From Gemmatimonadota bacterium (GTDB lineage Bacteria; Gemmatimonadota; Gemmatimonadetes; Gemmatimonadales; GWC2-71-9): 19,082 nucleotides of DNA. The stretch covers positions 1 to 19,082 of the forward strand of contig JAOTWK010000023.1 in assembly GCA_029862935.1 (NCBI GenBank), in the 5' to 3' direction. Positions 1-7,955 of this stretch are shown piece by piece (position 1 is the first letter of the stretch; each line of letters begins with the position of its first letter). Below the pieces are notes generated by a model. The model did no database searches, was not told the DNA's origin, and worked only from the letters and a program-made list of their open reading frames with translations. A program made the translations under genes and the position numbers.

Positions 1-1194
1 CTGCTCCCGGGCCTCCGCCGCGCTGCGGGCCTGATACGGGGGGCATTGCCGATAGGTGGCCCGCCCCCGCAGCAACGCTTTCGCAAACGTCCGGCAGGTC
101 GAGAAGCCGCACGCCCCACAGTCCCACTCGGCACCGCCGGGCGCCCGCCCAATGGCGTCGACCACCAACCGCAAGTCACCCTCGACCAAGCGCTTCCCGT
201 TGTGGTGCTCCACATGCCGCTTGCTCACCGACACCGACATCCAGGCCTCGATCACCGGCAAGGCGCTCCGCGGGGGCTCCGCCTCCTGCGCGACGCGGCG
301 GCGGCGGAACAACTCCTCACGCGGCCCCAACAGCGGGTGATCCAGACACCCCTCACAGGGCAATAAATCCACGAAACCCAATGGCTCTTTGTCAATCAGC
401 ACAGCGCGTGCAAGCAGCTCCAGCGCACCGATCCCGCGAACCTTCCGGAACCGCCGACTGGTCTGCGGCTCCTCCTGTAGCACAGGCAGCGGCAGCCCAC
501 CCGGCGTACTCACATACCGTTGTCTCACGGCCGGTATCCGGGTGAAATGTCGCGGTTGTTGTGACACTTCGATGTGACGCAGCGCAAATACTTGCGCGAG
601 CTCCTCGAAGGTCACGACCGCATCCACGTCACCGTTGCCGTCGGCTACACAGACACCGGCATACACGATCCTGATATCCGCACCGTGTGCCGCCCGAAGA
701 TACGCCGCCTCTGCAGCAACGGGCGTCATGATCGGCGCCAAATACGGCACCAGGTCCGGGTAGTCGTTCCGGACTTTCTCGATCACCACGGGGCAGGTCG
801 ACCGAATCAGCGTTTCCCACCCAGGATTCCCCAGGAGTCGGCGGTACTCTTCCGCCACCAACTCGTCACCGACAATCCCACGCGACACGAAGCGAAAGCC
901 GGCGGCGTGGCACGCGTTGACCACCTGCTCCGGCGCGCACGGATCGAAGTGCACGTCCGACTCGACACTCAGAATGAGCGCCGCGTCACCCCGTTCCGCC
1001 AGTGCCACCGCTTCAGCAAGCTCGCCGACCGCTCGTATCGCGTCGTGCGGACACGCAGGCACGCACGCCCCCGCCCGTATGCACGACTCGTCCACAATAC
1101 GGACGACGTCTGCGTCCACCGCAATTGCCTCAGAGGGACATACCCGGATGCACGCCAGGCAGCCGACGCACTTCTCGTTCACTTCGAAGCGCAC
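1..1194 (-). CDS. Iron-hydrogenase-like 4Fe-4S protein, 3' end outside the window
   Basis: The first 398 codons are open up to the window edge. The start is GTG at 1194: an in-frame TAG lies two codons upstream (1198-1200), and a G-rich AGGGGG ribosome site precedes it. Residues 9-19 form a ferredoxin motif C9-x2-C12-x2-C15-x3-C19-P. A second motif has C38, C44 and C48 but Ala at 41, so one cluster may be [3Fe-4S]. Residues about 70-290 resemble the C-terminal domain of the iron-hydrogenase large subunit: C134 in RSTCPVV, C182 in AGVCVAD, and C280/C283 in LPCEGCLDHP. The usual TSCCP, the Lys/Glu of the second motif and the GGG of the third are absent, so hydrogen chemistry is unlikely. Residues 359-384 form the PF04060-type Fe-S motif C-x2-C-x4-C-x16-C, as in RnfB. 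Relatives often continue into a PAS sensor domain, which cannot be seen here. A role in electron transfer or redox sensing is inferred. Confidence 0.85.
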   Translation of the reverse strand, partial: MRFEVNEKCVGCLACIRVCPSEAIAVDADVVRIVDESCIRAGACVPACPHDAIRAVGELAEAVALAERGDAALILSVESDVHFDPCAPEQVVNACHAAGFRFVSRGIVGDELVAEEYRRLLGNPGWETLIRSTCPVVIEKVRNDYPDLVPYLAPIMTPVAAEAAYLRAAHGADIRIVYAGVCVADGNGDVDAVVTFEELAQVFALRHIEVSQQPRHFTRIPAVRQRYVSTPGGLPLPVLQEEPQTSRRFRKVRGIGALELLARAVLIDKEPLGFVDLLPCEGCLDHPLLGPREELFRRRRVAQEAEPPRSALPVIEAWMSVSVSKRHVEHHNGKRLVEGDLRLVVDAIGRAPGGAEWDCGACGFSTCRTFAKALLRGRATYRQCPPYQARSAAEAREQ

Positions 1195-1248
1195 GGCCTA
1201 CCCCCTACGGGCCACGGCGGGCTGAAAGGCCCCGTCCAGCGGACCGTT

Positions 1249-1277
1249 ACTATGACTCACAGCTGACCGACTGTCAA
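1249..1277 (-). promoter_or_regulatory. Sigma-70-type promoter for the hydrogenase-like gene
   Basis: On the minus strand a perfect TTGACA (1277-1272) is followed after 17 bases by CATAGT (1254-1249), which matches TATAAT at four of six positions. Transcription would start near 1242, giving a leader of about 48 bases before the GTG at 1194. The -35 box and spacing are ideal and the -10 box is mediocre. Confidence 0.5.
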
Positions 1278-1286
1278 TGGAATGAG

Positions 1287-1346
1287 AAATCCCGACAAAA
1301 ATCGTTCCTGACACGCCTTTTTTGCCGATTGATTTAGTCGGGATTT
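1287..1346. repeat. Long inverted repeat upstream of the hydrogenase-like gene
   Basis: The arms AAATCCCGAC (1287-1296) and GTCGGGATTT (1337-1346) are perfect 10-base complements. Pairing resumes inside with AAATC/GATTT after a small mismatch, giving about 15 base pairs around a loop of about 28 bases. It ends ten bases upstream of the -35 box. It could be a two-site operator or, because the stem is flanked by A and T tracts, a weak bidirectional terminator for the argF unit. The loop is long for a terminator and no clean T-run follows. Confidence 0.55.
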
Positions 1347-1527
1347 GCGCCCTGGGGGCTTCCTTCGACTCGGAGGGGGGGCACACAATACGGGCCCGCT
1401 CCTCACGTTGCGGCAGCGCAACATTCCGGCTGGAACATACGACACGGCGCTCCACGGACGTCTCCGCCTTTCGTTGGGGTCGTGCCTCGCTTCTTCCATC
1501 GAACGAGAGTATGGCCCTATGTGGGGG

Positions 1528-1543
1528 CGCAAGATTCGTGCTC
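1528..1543 (-). promoter_or_regulatory. Possible sigma-54 (-24/-12) promoter
   Basis: The minus strand reads GAGCACGAATCTTGCG, against the sigma-54 consensus TGGCACG-N4-TTGCW. The -12 TTGC and the CACG are exact and the G-to-GC spacing is right, but the near-invariant GG is AG. Transcription would start near 1517 and run about 320 bases to the hydrogenase-like gene. The gene immediately upstream encodes a sigma-54 activator, which makes the match more interesting. One mismatch falls in the most critical position, so this is tentative. Confidence 0.3.
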
Positions 1544-1593
1544 TCTTGAGGTTGCGACGCCTGCCCGATTGCTTAGCCAGGTGACGGCGGGCC

Positions 1594-3135
1594 TCAGGCG
1601 AGCTCGTACTCCTTGATCTTGCGATACAACGTCCGTTCGCCGATGCCGAGCTTCCCTGCGGCCCGCCGGCGATTCCCACCGGTCTCCTCGAGGGCCGCGT
1701 CGATGGTCGCTCGCTCGACATCTGCCATGGTCATTCCCGACTCGTACACCACGGTCCGCGACCGTCCCACCGACCGCTCCATCGCTTCCCGGGGCTCTAC
1801 CTCCAGCACATCGACGATTGGGAACCGCTCGAGCCCCTCGCGGCGACCGGCGTCGATCACCTCGACGCGCTGCGGCTCTTCGTCCATGCGCCGCCGCAGC
1901 TCCTCGATCTGAAGCTTGAGCTCCATCAGACTGCGCAGGATGAACTCGACTTCCTGGCCACCGACGCCACTCGCCCCGCTCGACACGCGCATCGGTAGCA
2001 AGCGCGTGCCGCCCTCGCGCACATCTACTGGGATGTCACTCGCGAGGATCTCCCGGCCGGGCGCCAACACGACCATCGACTCCACCAGGTTGCGTAGCTG
2101 GCGGACATTGCCCGGCCAATCCGCGTCGACCAGAATCTGCATCGCTTCAGGGCTGATACCGCGGAACGATCGACCGTGCATCGCACTCAACTCTCTGACG
2201 AAGCGCTTCACCAGAATCGGGATGTCACTGCGTCGCTCGCGGAGCGGCGGCAAATAGATCTGCAATACGTTGAGCCGGAAGAAGAGGTCTTCGCGAAACT
2301 CGCCCAGCGCGCTCGCTTCCTTGAGTGGGCGGTTCGTCGCCGCGATGACACGCACATCGACTCGAATCGGCTGCGTTCCCCCGACGCGGAAGAAGCTATG
2401 GTTCTCGAGCACGCGCAGCAGTTTGACCTGCAGCGCCAGCGGCATTTCTCCGATCTCGTCGAGGAAGATCGTTCCGCCATCGGACAACTCGAATCGACCG
2501 AGCCGGCGTTCGGCAGCCCCCGTGAACGCACCCTTCTCGTGCCCGAAGAGCTCCGATTCGAGCAGCGTTTCAGGCAACGCGGCGCAATTCACCGCGATGA
2601 ACGGTCCGTTCCGCCGTGGCGACAGATGATGGATCGCGTGTGCGACCAGTTCCTTGCCCGTACCCGACGCACCCTCGACGAGAACGGTACTGGACACCGG
2701 AGCCATCAGCTCGATCTTGACCAACACTTCCTGAATGGCTGGACTTTCTCCGAGGATGCCGGTGTGCTCCTGCAGGCGGCGTCGGGCAATCAGCCTGCCG
2801 GCCGCAGCGACCACGTCCGGGGGATCCACGGGCTTGCGCATCCAGGCGGTGAGCCCAAGGTCGCGGGCAAGCTGCGCGGGATCGACGTGGTTTTCCTCGA
2901 CCAGCCCGAGGGTGGCACGGGACTCGTGACGCGCGAGTGCGACGAGGGCGCGCGAGCGTCGCTCCGTCAGCGACCCGGTGAGAATCACGACATCGAACTG
3001 CGTCCCGCTAAATACCTCACGTGCATCGTCCTGGGACGACAAGAGTGCGGTGTCGTACCCCGCGGCCTCGAACGCCACGTTGAGCGGCACGGCGTTCTCG
3101 AGGTCATCCATCGTGAGGAGCGCGCGATCGGTCAT
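1594..3135 (-). CDS. Sigma-54-dependent activator with a degenerate receiver domain
   Basis: This 513-residue NtrC-type enhancer-binding protein would use ATP to open promoters held by sigma-54 polymerase. Residues 1-115 fold-match a response receiver: the acidic pair (DD at 10-11) and the KP (101-102) are present. The position of the phosphorylated Asp at the end of strand 3 is Thr53, so normal phosphorylation is unlikely. The AAA+ domain (about 125-365) has Walker A GASGTGKE (155-162), the sigma-54 contact loop GAFTGA (202-207), Walker B GGTIFLDE (220-227), an Arg-finger region FREDLFFRL (280-288) and [10 protein letters not shown] (340-349). A linker with a short coiled coil (about 396-420) leads to a Fis-type helix-turn-helix (about 471-511). 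Its ATG overlaps the moaB stop as ATGA, so the two are probably translationally coupled. The targets are unknown; the downstream iron-sulfur gene is one candidate. Confidence 0.93.
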   Translation of the reverse strand: MTDRALLTMDDLENAVPLNVAFEAAGYDTALLSSQDDAREVFSGTQFDVVILTGSLTERRSRALVALARHESRATLGLVEENHVDPAQLARDLGLTAWMRKPVDPPDVVAAAGRLIARRRLQEHTGILGESPAIQEVLVKIELMAPVSSTVLVEGASGTGKELVAHAIHHLSPRRNGPFIAVNCAALPETLLESELFGHEKGAFTGAAERRLGRFELSDGGTIFLDEIGEMPLALQVKLLRVLENHSFFRVGGTQPIRVDVRVIAATNRPLKEASALGEFREDLFFRLNVLQIYLPPLRERRSDIPILVKRFVRELSAMHGRSFRGISPEAMQILVDADWPGNVRQLRNLVESMVVLAPGREILASDIPVDVREGGTRLLPMRVSSGASGVGGQEVEFILRSLMELKLQIEELRRRMDEEPQRVEVIDAGRREGLERFPIVDVLEVEPREAMERSVGRSRTVVYESGMTMADVERATIDAALEETGGNRRRAAGKLGIGERTLYRKIKEYELA

Positions 3136-3620
3136 GAGTGATCCGTCGGCCGGGCCTTGAGCACCTGCACCGCGTGCACGAGAATGGGGCTGATGGTGTC
3201 GAGGCCGTCCTCTACACCCTTTGGCGCCCCCGGCAAATTGATGATGAGGGCCTGCGCCCGTGTGCCAGCCAGTCCGCGTGACAACACACTCCGCGGCGTC
3301 GAGTGCCTGGCCGCGGCGCGGATCGCCTCAGCAATGCCCGGCACGACACGCTCGACCACCGCGTGCGTAGCTTCCGGCGTGACGTCTCGCGGCGCGAGTC
3401 CCGTTCCTCCAGTCGTCACGATGACATCAGCGACATCGTCGTCCGCCCAACGGATCAGCCGGGCAGCTATCCGGTCTGATTCGTCCGGGACCGTGTCGCG
3501 CGTGGTCACGCGGTGGCCATGCTCTTCCGCCCAGCGCACCACGGTGTCGCCGGACACGTCGGCGCGTTTCCCGGCTGACGCCAAATCGGAGATCGTGAGC
3601 ACGGCGATGCGTAGCGCCAT
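3132..3620 (-). CDS. moaB: MoaB/MogA-family molybdenum cofactor protein
   Basis: This 162-residue protein matches the family that adenylylates molybdopterin before molybdenum insertion; some members have other or no clear roles. Visible motifs are the N-terminal IAVLTISD (5-12), SGD (23-25), [18 protein letters not shown] (68-85), and NLPGAPKG (128-135). Length fits E. coli MoaB (about 170). The ATG at 3620 is chosen because the family sequence begins there; the open frame extends 30 codons further upstream, but only into the end of gcvT. It starts 14 bases after the gcvT stop with a weak ribosome site, so it probably depends on the upstream gene for translation. No other molybdenum cofactor gene is present in the window. 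MoaB and Mog cannot be told apart with certainty from sequence alone. Confidence 0.88.
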   Translation of the reverse strand: MALRIAVLTISDLASAGKRADVSGDTVVRWAEEHGHRVTTRDTVPDESDRIAARLIRWADDDVADVIVTTGGTGLAPRDVTPEATHAVVERVVPGIAEAIRAAARHSTPRSVLSRGLAGTRAQALIINLPGAPKGVEDGLDTISPILVHAVQVLKARPTDHS

Positions 3621-3634
3621 CGTGATACCATCGC

Positions 3635-4747
3635 CTACGCTTTCCTGACGCTCCCCTGCGTGTAAAACGGCATCCGCACGACCTCCGCACCCACCCGCCG
3701 TCCCCGGCACTCCACCTGGAGGGGAGTGCCGGGCTTGACCGAGTGGAGCGGCAAATAGGTCGTGCCGATCCCTTCCCGGAGCGACGGGCTAAACCCGCCA
3801 CTTCGCACCACGTCCACTTGGTGATCCCGGAGGAAGACCGGGTATCCGTGACGGGGGATGACGCGCTCTTCCGTCATGCGAAATCCCACGAGGCGTCGTG
3901 TGGGACCAGCGGCCTTGATGCGCTCGAGCGCCCCCTTCCCACTGAACGGCACGCCCTTGTCGAGCTTGACGATCCACCCAAGTCGCGCCTCGTAGGGGTT
4001 CACCGTGTCATCGATGTCATTGCCGTAGAGCGCGTACCCCATCTCGAGGCGCAGCGTGTCCCGGGCGCCAAGACCACACGGTGTCGCCCGTCCCTGTCCT
4101 GCCACGGCATGCCACATGACTTCCGCATGCTTGGGTCGGAAGTAGAGCTCGAACCCGTCTTCTCCCGTGTAGCCCGTCCGGGCGACGAAACAGTCGACGC
4201 CCGCGACGTGACCGACCTCGAAGCGATAGTACCCGATCGCTGACAGCTTGAGCTGTGTGAGGGACTGCAGCAGCGCCTCGCTCTCGGGACCTTGAACCGC
4301 CAGCAGCGCTACCTCGTCGGAGATGTTCTTGACTCGGGCGTTGATGTTGTTCTTGCTCGCGACGACGTGATCCCAGTCCTTCTCCAAGTTGGCGGCGTTG
4401 ACCACCACCATGACCCGATCGTCGAAGCGATACACCAGACAGTCATCGATGAACGTGCCACGATCGTTGAGCAACGCCGTGTACTGTGCCTGCCCGTCTT
4501 CGAGCACACCGACGTCGTTGCACGTGAGTCGATTCACCCAGGCATTGCGGTCCGGTCCGGTGAACTCGAACTCCCCCATGTGGGATACGTCGAACACACC
4601 GATGCTCGTGCGCACGGCGTCGTGCTCTTTGGTGATCCCAGTAGGATACTGGACCGGCATCTCGAAGCCGGCAAACGGCACCATCTTGGCGCCGAGCTGC
4701 ACGTGTAGATTATGGAACGGCGTCCGTTTCAGGACGTCAGCACTCAT
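3635..4747 (-). CDS. gcvT: Glycine cleavage system T-protein (aminomethyltransferase)
   Basis: The T-protein takes the aminomethyl group from lipoylated H-protein, transfers the one-carbon unit to tetrahydrofolate to give 5,10-methylene-THF, and releases ammonia. The 370 residues match the usual length. Visible family features are PFAGFEMPVQY (24-34), the folate-site Asp101 in GTFIDDCLVYR, GYTGEDGFELY (192-202), and LGARDTLRLEMGYALYGND (226-244). The start is ATG at 4747, overlapping the argF stop as ATGA, with a very strong ribosome site GGAGAGGAGGGGG inside the end of argF. The genes for the H- and P-proteins are not in the window, so the system must be completed elsewhere. The related GcvT-fold proteins YgfZ and sarcosine oxidase are less likely because all the T-protein motifs are intact. 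Confidence 0.95.
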   Translation of the reverse strand: MSADVLKRTPFHNLHVQLGAKMVPFAGFEMPVQYPTGITKEHDAVRTSIGVFDVSHMGEFEFTGPDRNAWVNRLTCNDVGVLEDGQAQYTALLNDRGTFIDDCLVYRFDDRVMVVVNAANLEKDWDHVVASKNNINARVKNISDEVALLAVQGPESEALLQSLTQLKLSAIGYYRFEVGHVAGVDCFVARTGYTGEDGFELYFRPKHAEVMWHAVAGQGRATPCGLGARDTLRLEMGYALYGNDIDDTVNPYEARLGWIVKLDKGVPFSGKGALERIKAAGPTRRLVGFRMTEERVIPRHGYPVFLRDHQVDVVRSGGFSPSLREGIGTTYLPLHSVKPGTPLQVECRGRRVGAEVVRMPFYTQGSVRKA

Positions 4748-5658
4748 GCCCCCTCCTCTCCACCCAGTAATCTGACCAACAGACCCTTCTGCACGTGGAG
4801 CCTGTTCTCCGCCTCGTCGAACACGCGGGACTGCGGGCCCTCGATGACCTCATCCGTGACCTCCTCACCGCGATGCGCGGGGAGGCAGTGGAGGAAGATC
4901 GCGTCTGGCGCAGCCGCCTGCATGAGTTCGGCATCCACGCAGTAGCCCTTGAACGCCAAGGCGCGGGATTCCGCCTCGCCCTCCTGCCCCATCGATGCCC
5001 ACACGTCGGTGTTCACGACATGGGCCCCTCGGACAGCGTCTTCAGGATCCTCGTGCATCGACACTTTCGCCGCGCGCTGTGCCAGTTCGAAAATCTGGTG
5101 ATCGGGCTCGTACCCTTCGGGACAGGCCAGGCGAAGCTCGAAGCCCAACACCGCCGCGGCGTGCAGCCACGAATTGGCCACGTTGTTCCCGTCCCCGACC
5201 CACGCGACGACGCGATGCCTCCAATCCTCGAATTCCTCACGCACCGTGAAGATGTCCGCGAGAATCTGGCACGGATGCAGGTGGTCGGTGAGGCCGTTGA
5301 TCACGGGAACGCTGGCGTGTCGAGCGAGTTCTTCTACGTCCGCATGCGCAAAGGTGCGGATCATGATCCCGTCGATATAGCGCGACAGCACACGCGCCGT
5401 GTCCTTGATCGGCTCGCCACGTCCAAGCTGGAGATCGCGCCCCGACAAGAACAGCGCAGATCCCCCGAGTTGGAACATGCCGGATTCGAACGACACGCGC
5501 GTTCGGGTACTGCTCTTGGTAAACACCATCGCGAGCGCCTTGCCAGCAAGGGGTTGCTGACGGTAGCGGCCCGCCTTCAACTCTGTCGTCAGATCAAACA
5601 ACTCTTCAATCTCACTGGCGGTCAGATCTGGAATCTTCAGGAAATCACGCTTAGACAT
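4744..5658 (-). CDS. argF: Ornithine carbamoyltransferase
   Basis: This 304-residue enzyme makes citrulline from ornithine and carbamoyl phosphate in arginine biosynthesis. The carbamoyl phosphate loop STRTR (50-54), HPCQ (128-131), GDGNNVANS (155-163), the ornithine motif DVWASMGQE (218-226) and HCLPAHRGEEV (257-267) are all present. SMG and HCLP identify it as an ornithine rather than an aspartate transcarbamylase. The ATG at 5658 is preferred over an in-frame ATG at 5697, because the predicted promoter would start RNA near 5692. No clear Shine-Dalgarno sequence precedes it; a small hairpin ACCGG-CTT-CCGGT (5676-5664) occupies that place. It leads a unit of argF, gcvT, moaB and the sigma-54 activator. 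I saw no clear ArgR box by eye. Confidence 0.95.
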   Translation of the reverse strand: MSKRDFLKIPDLTASEIEELFDLTTELKAGRYRQQPLAGKALAMVFTKSSTRTRVSFESGMFQLGGSALFLSGRDLQLGRGEPIKDTARVLSRYIDGIMIRTFAHADVEELARHASVPVINGLTDHLHPCQILADIFTVREEFEDWRHRVVAWVGDGNNVANSWLHAAAVLGFELRLACPEGYEPDHQIFELAQRAAKVSMHEDPEDAVRGAHVVNTDVWASMGQEGEAESRALAFKGYCVDAELMQAAAPDAIFLHCLPAHRGEEVTDEVIEGPQSRVFDEAENRLHVQKGLLVRLLGGEEGA

Positions 5659-5698
5659 ACGGCACCGGAAGCCGGTCAAAATGACAGTCGCGACCATG

Positions 5699-5727
5699 AT
5701 TGTAGCCGCGCGGGAAAGCCCTGTAAA
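5699..5727 (-). promoter_or_regulatory. Sigma-70-type promoter of the argF unit
   Basis: On the minus strand TTTACA (5727-5722) and TACAAT (5704-5699) are separated by exactly 17 bases; each box matches five of six consensus positions. It is the best promoter in the window and lies in the 180-base gap between hslU and argF. Transcription would begin near 5692, giving a leader of about 34 bases. The rest of the gap (5728-5838) shows no gene, only a small CCCCTGGGG palindrome near the hslU stop and no convincing terminator. Confidence 0.65.
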
Positions 5728-5838
5728 GAAAGACTTCTCAACACGGTCGGGGGGATCGCGGGAGAGAGCGTCACCTGCGAGGACGGCAGACTCACGCGCG
5801 CGACGGCCCTGACCCGCGTGCCCCTGGGGAAGGGACTC

Positions 5839-7377
5839 CTACAGGATGTACTTCCTCAGATCTTCGTCGTCGACGATGCGCATGAGCCGCTCCTGCACGC
5901 GGTCTGCGTCAAACCCGATCTTCTTATCCGGGAGCTCCGGAAGATCGAAGAGCACGTCTTCCAACAGTGTCGTCATCACGGTGTGGAGCCGACGAGCCCC
6001 GATGTTTTCGGTGCGCTCATTCATGATCATGGCGATCCGCGCGATCTCGGCCACGCCGGCGTCCGTGAATGAAAGCTCCGCCCCCTCGGCCGCACACAGG
6101 GCCTGGTACTGCTTGACCAATGAGTTCTCAGGCTCCGTCATGATCCGCACGAAGTCCTCCTGAGACAGCGCGGATAACTCGGTCCGAATCGGGAACCGTC
6201 CCTGCAACTCCGGGATCAAGTCCGACGGCTTCGACACGTGAAACGCGCCAGCGGCGACGAAGAGCACGTGATCGGTGCGCACGTACCCATACCGGGTCTG
6301 CACCGTGGAACCTTCTACGATGGGGAGGAGATCGCGCTGCACACCTTCGCGCGATACGTCGGGGCCCGCCTGTCCACGCTCACCCGCGATCTTGTCCAAC
6401 TCGTCGATGAAGATGATCCCGTGGTTCTCTACCCGATCGAGCGACTCGTTCACGATGTCGTCCATGTCGACCAACCTGCGGAGCTCCTCATCGATCAGAG
6501 TCCGTCGCGCCTCGGACAAACGCACGGTACGCCGTTTGGTCCGTTTGGGGAGCATGTCCTGCAGCATCTCCGTGAAGTTGACGTCCGCGCCCTCCATGCC
6601 CGGTTGAAACGGCATCAGGTCAATGGCGGGAAACGCCTGTTGCTGCACCTCGATCTCCACTTCGCGTTCCTCGAGCTTGCCGTCTTTGAGCAGCCCGCGG
6701 AGCTTCTCGCGCGTGCGCTTGCGTCGCTCGTCGGTGTCCTCACCAGCGTCAACGATCGCCTCCTCTCCCGAGCGCACCACGCCAGCCGGCGACACGACAA
6801 ACCGTGGACGCTCGTCCCCATCCTCGTCGTCAGGCAACCGCTCCCGCTCGACCTTTTCCGGTTCCTGCGCCGGTTTCGTCGGCTTCTTCCCAGGCGCGGG
6901 CAGTAGCAGGTCCAACAGACGTTCTTCGGCGCGGCGCTCGGCGGTCGGGTACATGTCATCTTCCCGCTCGCCGCGCACCATGTTGATGGCCGCATCCGCG
7001 AGATCCCGGATCATCGATTCGACGTCACGACCGACGTACCCCACTTCCGTGAACTTCGACGCTTCCACCTTGATGAACGGAGCCCCGGAGAGTCGCGCGA
7101 GCCGGCGTGCAATCTCAGTCTTTCCCACGCCGGTCGGTCCAATCATGATGATGTTGTTCGGCAGAATCTCGTCGCGTATCCCTTCGGCGGCCTGCGATCG
7201 ACGCCACCGATTACGAATGGCGATCGCTACGGCCCGCTTTGCCGCATGCTGACCGACGATATACCGGTCCAGTTCCGCGACGATCTGTCGGGGAGGCAGT
7301 TCCTCGAGCCACGGAAGGGGCTCGGGTCCGGCGTCCGCCGCTTGGACCTTCTGTTCGATCTGGCTCGCGTCCGTCAT
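5839..7377 (-). CDS. hslU: HslU, ATPase subunit of the HslVU protease
   Basis: HslU is the AAA+ unfoldase that feeds substrates to the HslV peptidase in the cytoplasm. The protein has Walker A GPTGVGKT (80-87), the pore loop GYVGRD (113-118), Walker [10 protein letters not shown] (321-329) and the sensor-2 region TENIGARRL (456-464). The C-terminal DLRKYIL tail resembles the one that docks into and activates HslV. At 512 residues it is longer than E. coli HslU (443). The excess is mainly a Pro/Lys- then Asp/Glu-rich segment at about 162-215 in the I domain, plus a roughly 20-residue N-terminal extension. The ATG overlaps the hslV stop as ATGA, with an AAGGTG-like ribosome site in hslV, so the partners are coupled. 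Confidence 0.96.
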   Translation of the reverse strand: MTDASQIEQKVQAADAGPEPLPWLEELPPRQIVAELDRYIVGQHAAKRAVAIAIRNRWRRSQAAEGIRDEILPNNIIMIGPTGVGKTEIARRLARLSGAPFIKVEASKFTEVGYVGRDVESMIRDLADAAINMVRGEREDDMYPTAERRAEERLLDLLLPAPGKKPTKPAQEPEKVERERLPDDEDGDERPRFVVSPAGVVRSGEEAIVDAGEDTDERRKRTREKLRGLLKDGKLEEREVEIEVQQQAFPAIDLMPFQPGMEGADVNFTEMLQDMLPKRTKRRTVRLSEARRTLIDEELRRLVDMDDIVNESLDRVENHGIIFIDELDKIAGERGQAGPDVSREGVQRDLLPIVEGSTVQTRYGYVRTDHVLFVAAGAFHVSKPSDLIPELQGRFPIRTELSALSQEDFVRIMTEPENSLVKQYQALCAAEGAELSFTDAGVAEIARIAMIMNERTENIGARRLHTVMTTLLEDVLFDLPELPDKKIGFDADRVQERLMRIVDDEDLRKYIL

Positions 7378-7934
7378 GCCAACGACACCTTCCCGGCCCC
7401 AAGCTCGACGACAGAGATGTTGTGGTTCGTGAACACACAGATGTCGGCGGCGATCTCCAGACTCCGTTGCACGATCTCCGGCGCCGAGAGATCGGTCTGC
7501 GCCAGGAACGCGCGGGCTGCAGCCAGCGCGTAGTTCCCCCCACTGCCAATCGCGAGAATGCCGTCATCGGGCTCAATCAGCTCTCCGATGCCGCTGATGA
7601 TGTACCCATGCTCGGCGTTCGCGACGGCGAGCAACGCCTCGAGGCGCCGCAGCACCCGATCGCTCCGCCAGTCCTTCGCCAGCTCGACCGCCGCGCGCGA
7701 GATATTTCCCGGAAACCGTTCGAGCTTTTCCTCGAACTTCTCGAACAGCGTGAACGCATCGGCGGACGCCCCGGCAAAGCCGGCCACGACTTTGCCGCCC
7801 GCCAACGTGCGGACCTTGTTGGCGTGGGCCTTCATGACCGTATCGCCCACGGTGACCTGGCCATCACCTCCCATCGCCACACGTCCGTCCTTGCGAACGG
7901 CGAGGATGGTGGTTGCGTGCATCTGGTTCATCAT
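7374..7934 (-). CDS. hslV: HslV, peptidase subunit of the HslVU protease
   Basis: HslV is a proteasome-beta-like threonine peptidase that forms double hexamer rings capped by HslU. The mature N-terminus should be at [10 protein letters not shown], with Thr8 as nucleophile, so residues 1-7 (MMNQMHA) would be removed. The conserved GGDGQVT (22-28), KVR (40-42) and [11 protein letters not shown] motifs follow, and the 186-residue length fits the family. Three in-frame ATGs lie at 7934, 7931 and 7922. AGAGG ends three bases before the first and six before the second, so 7931 may be the main start. A gap of 139 bases separates it from xerC. Confidence 0.95.
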   Translation of the reverse strand: MMNQMHATTILAVRKDGRVAMGGDGQVTVGDTVMKAHANKVRTLAGGKVVAGFAGASADAFTLFEKFEEKLERFPGNISRAAVELAKDWRSDRVLRRLEALLAVANAEHGYIISGIGELIEPDDGILAIGSGGNYALAAARAFLAQTDLSAPEIVQRSLEIAADICVFTNHNISVVELGAGKVSLA

Positions 7935-7955
7935 TGACCTCTTTGCCCAGGACGA

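Larger units (their letters stand above)
1195..1593. other. 399-base non-coding spacer with regulatory-looking elements
   Basis: No convincing gene lies between the sigma-54 activator and the hydrogenase-like gene. In the direction of transcription it holds a weak GC-rich inverted repeat just after the activator stop (about 1564-1599, no T-run), a sigma-54-like site at 1528-1543, a long inverted repeat at 1287-1346 in locally AT-richer DNA, and a sigma-70-like promoter at 1249-1277. Short open frames here on both strands lack ribosome sites and family resemblance. The length and content differ sharply from the overlapping junctions elsewhere in the window and suggest a transcription-unit boundary. 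Confidence 0.6.

Noticed and set aside
1..1194. Active iron-only hydrogenase
   Set aside because: The cysteine and lysine/glutamate signatures of the H-cluster and proton path are largely missing.
574..1266. Long plus-strand open frame opposite the hydrogenase-like gene
   Set aside because: It is antisense to a frame with clear cysteine motifs, shows no family resemblance and has an Arg/His-rich shadow composition.
2176..3141. 321-codon plus-strand open frame
   Set aside because: It is a shadow of the sigma-54 activator, whose motifs are all intact on the minus strand.
5764..5838. Terminator after hslU
   Set aside because: The CCCCTGGGG palindrome is short, and no U-run follows it.
4795..6072. 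425-codon plus-strand open frame spanning argF and the hslU end
   Set aside because: It runs antisense through two recognised genes and a promoter; the GC-rich codon bias explains the open frame.
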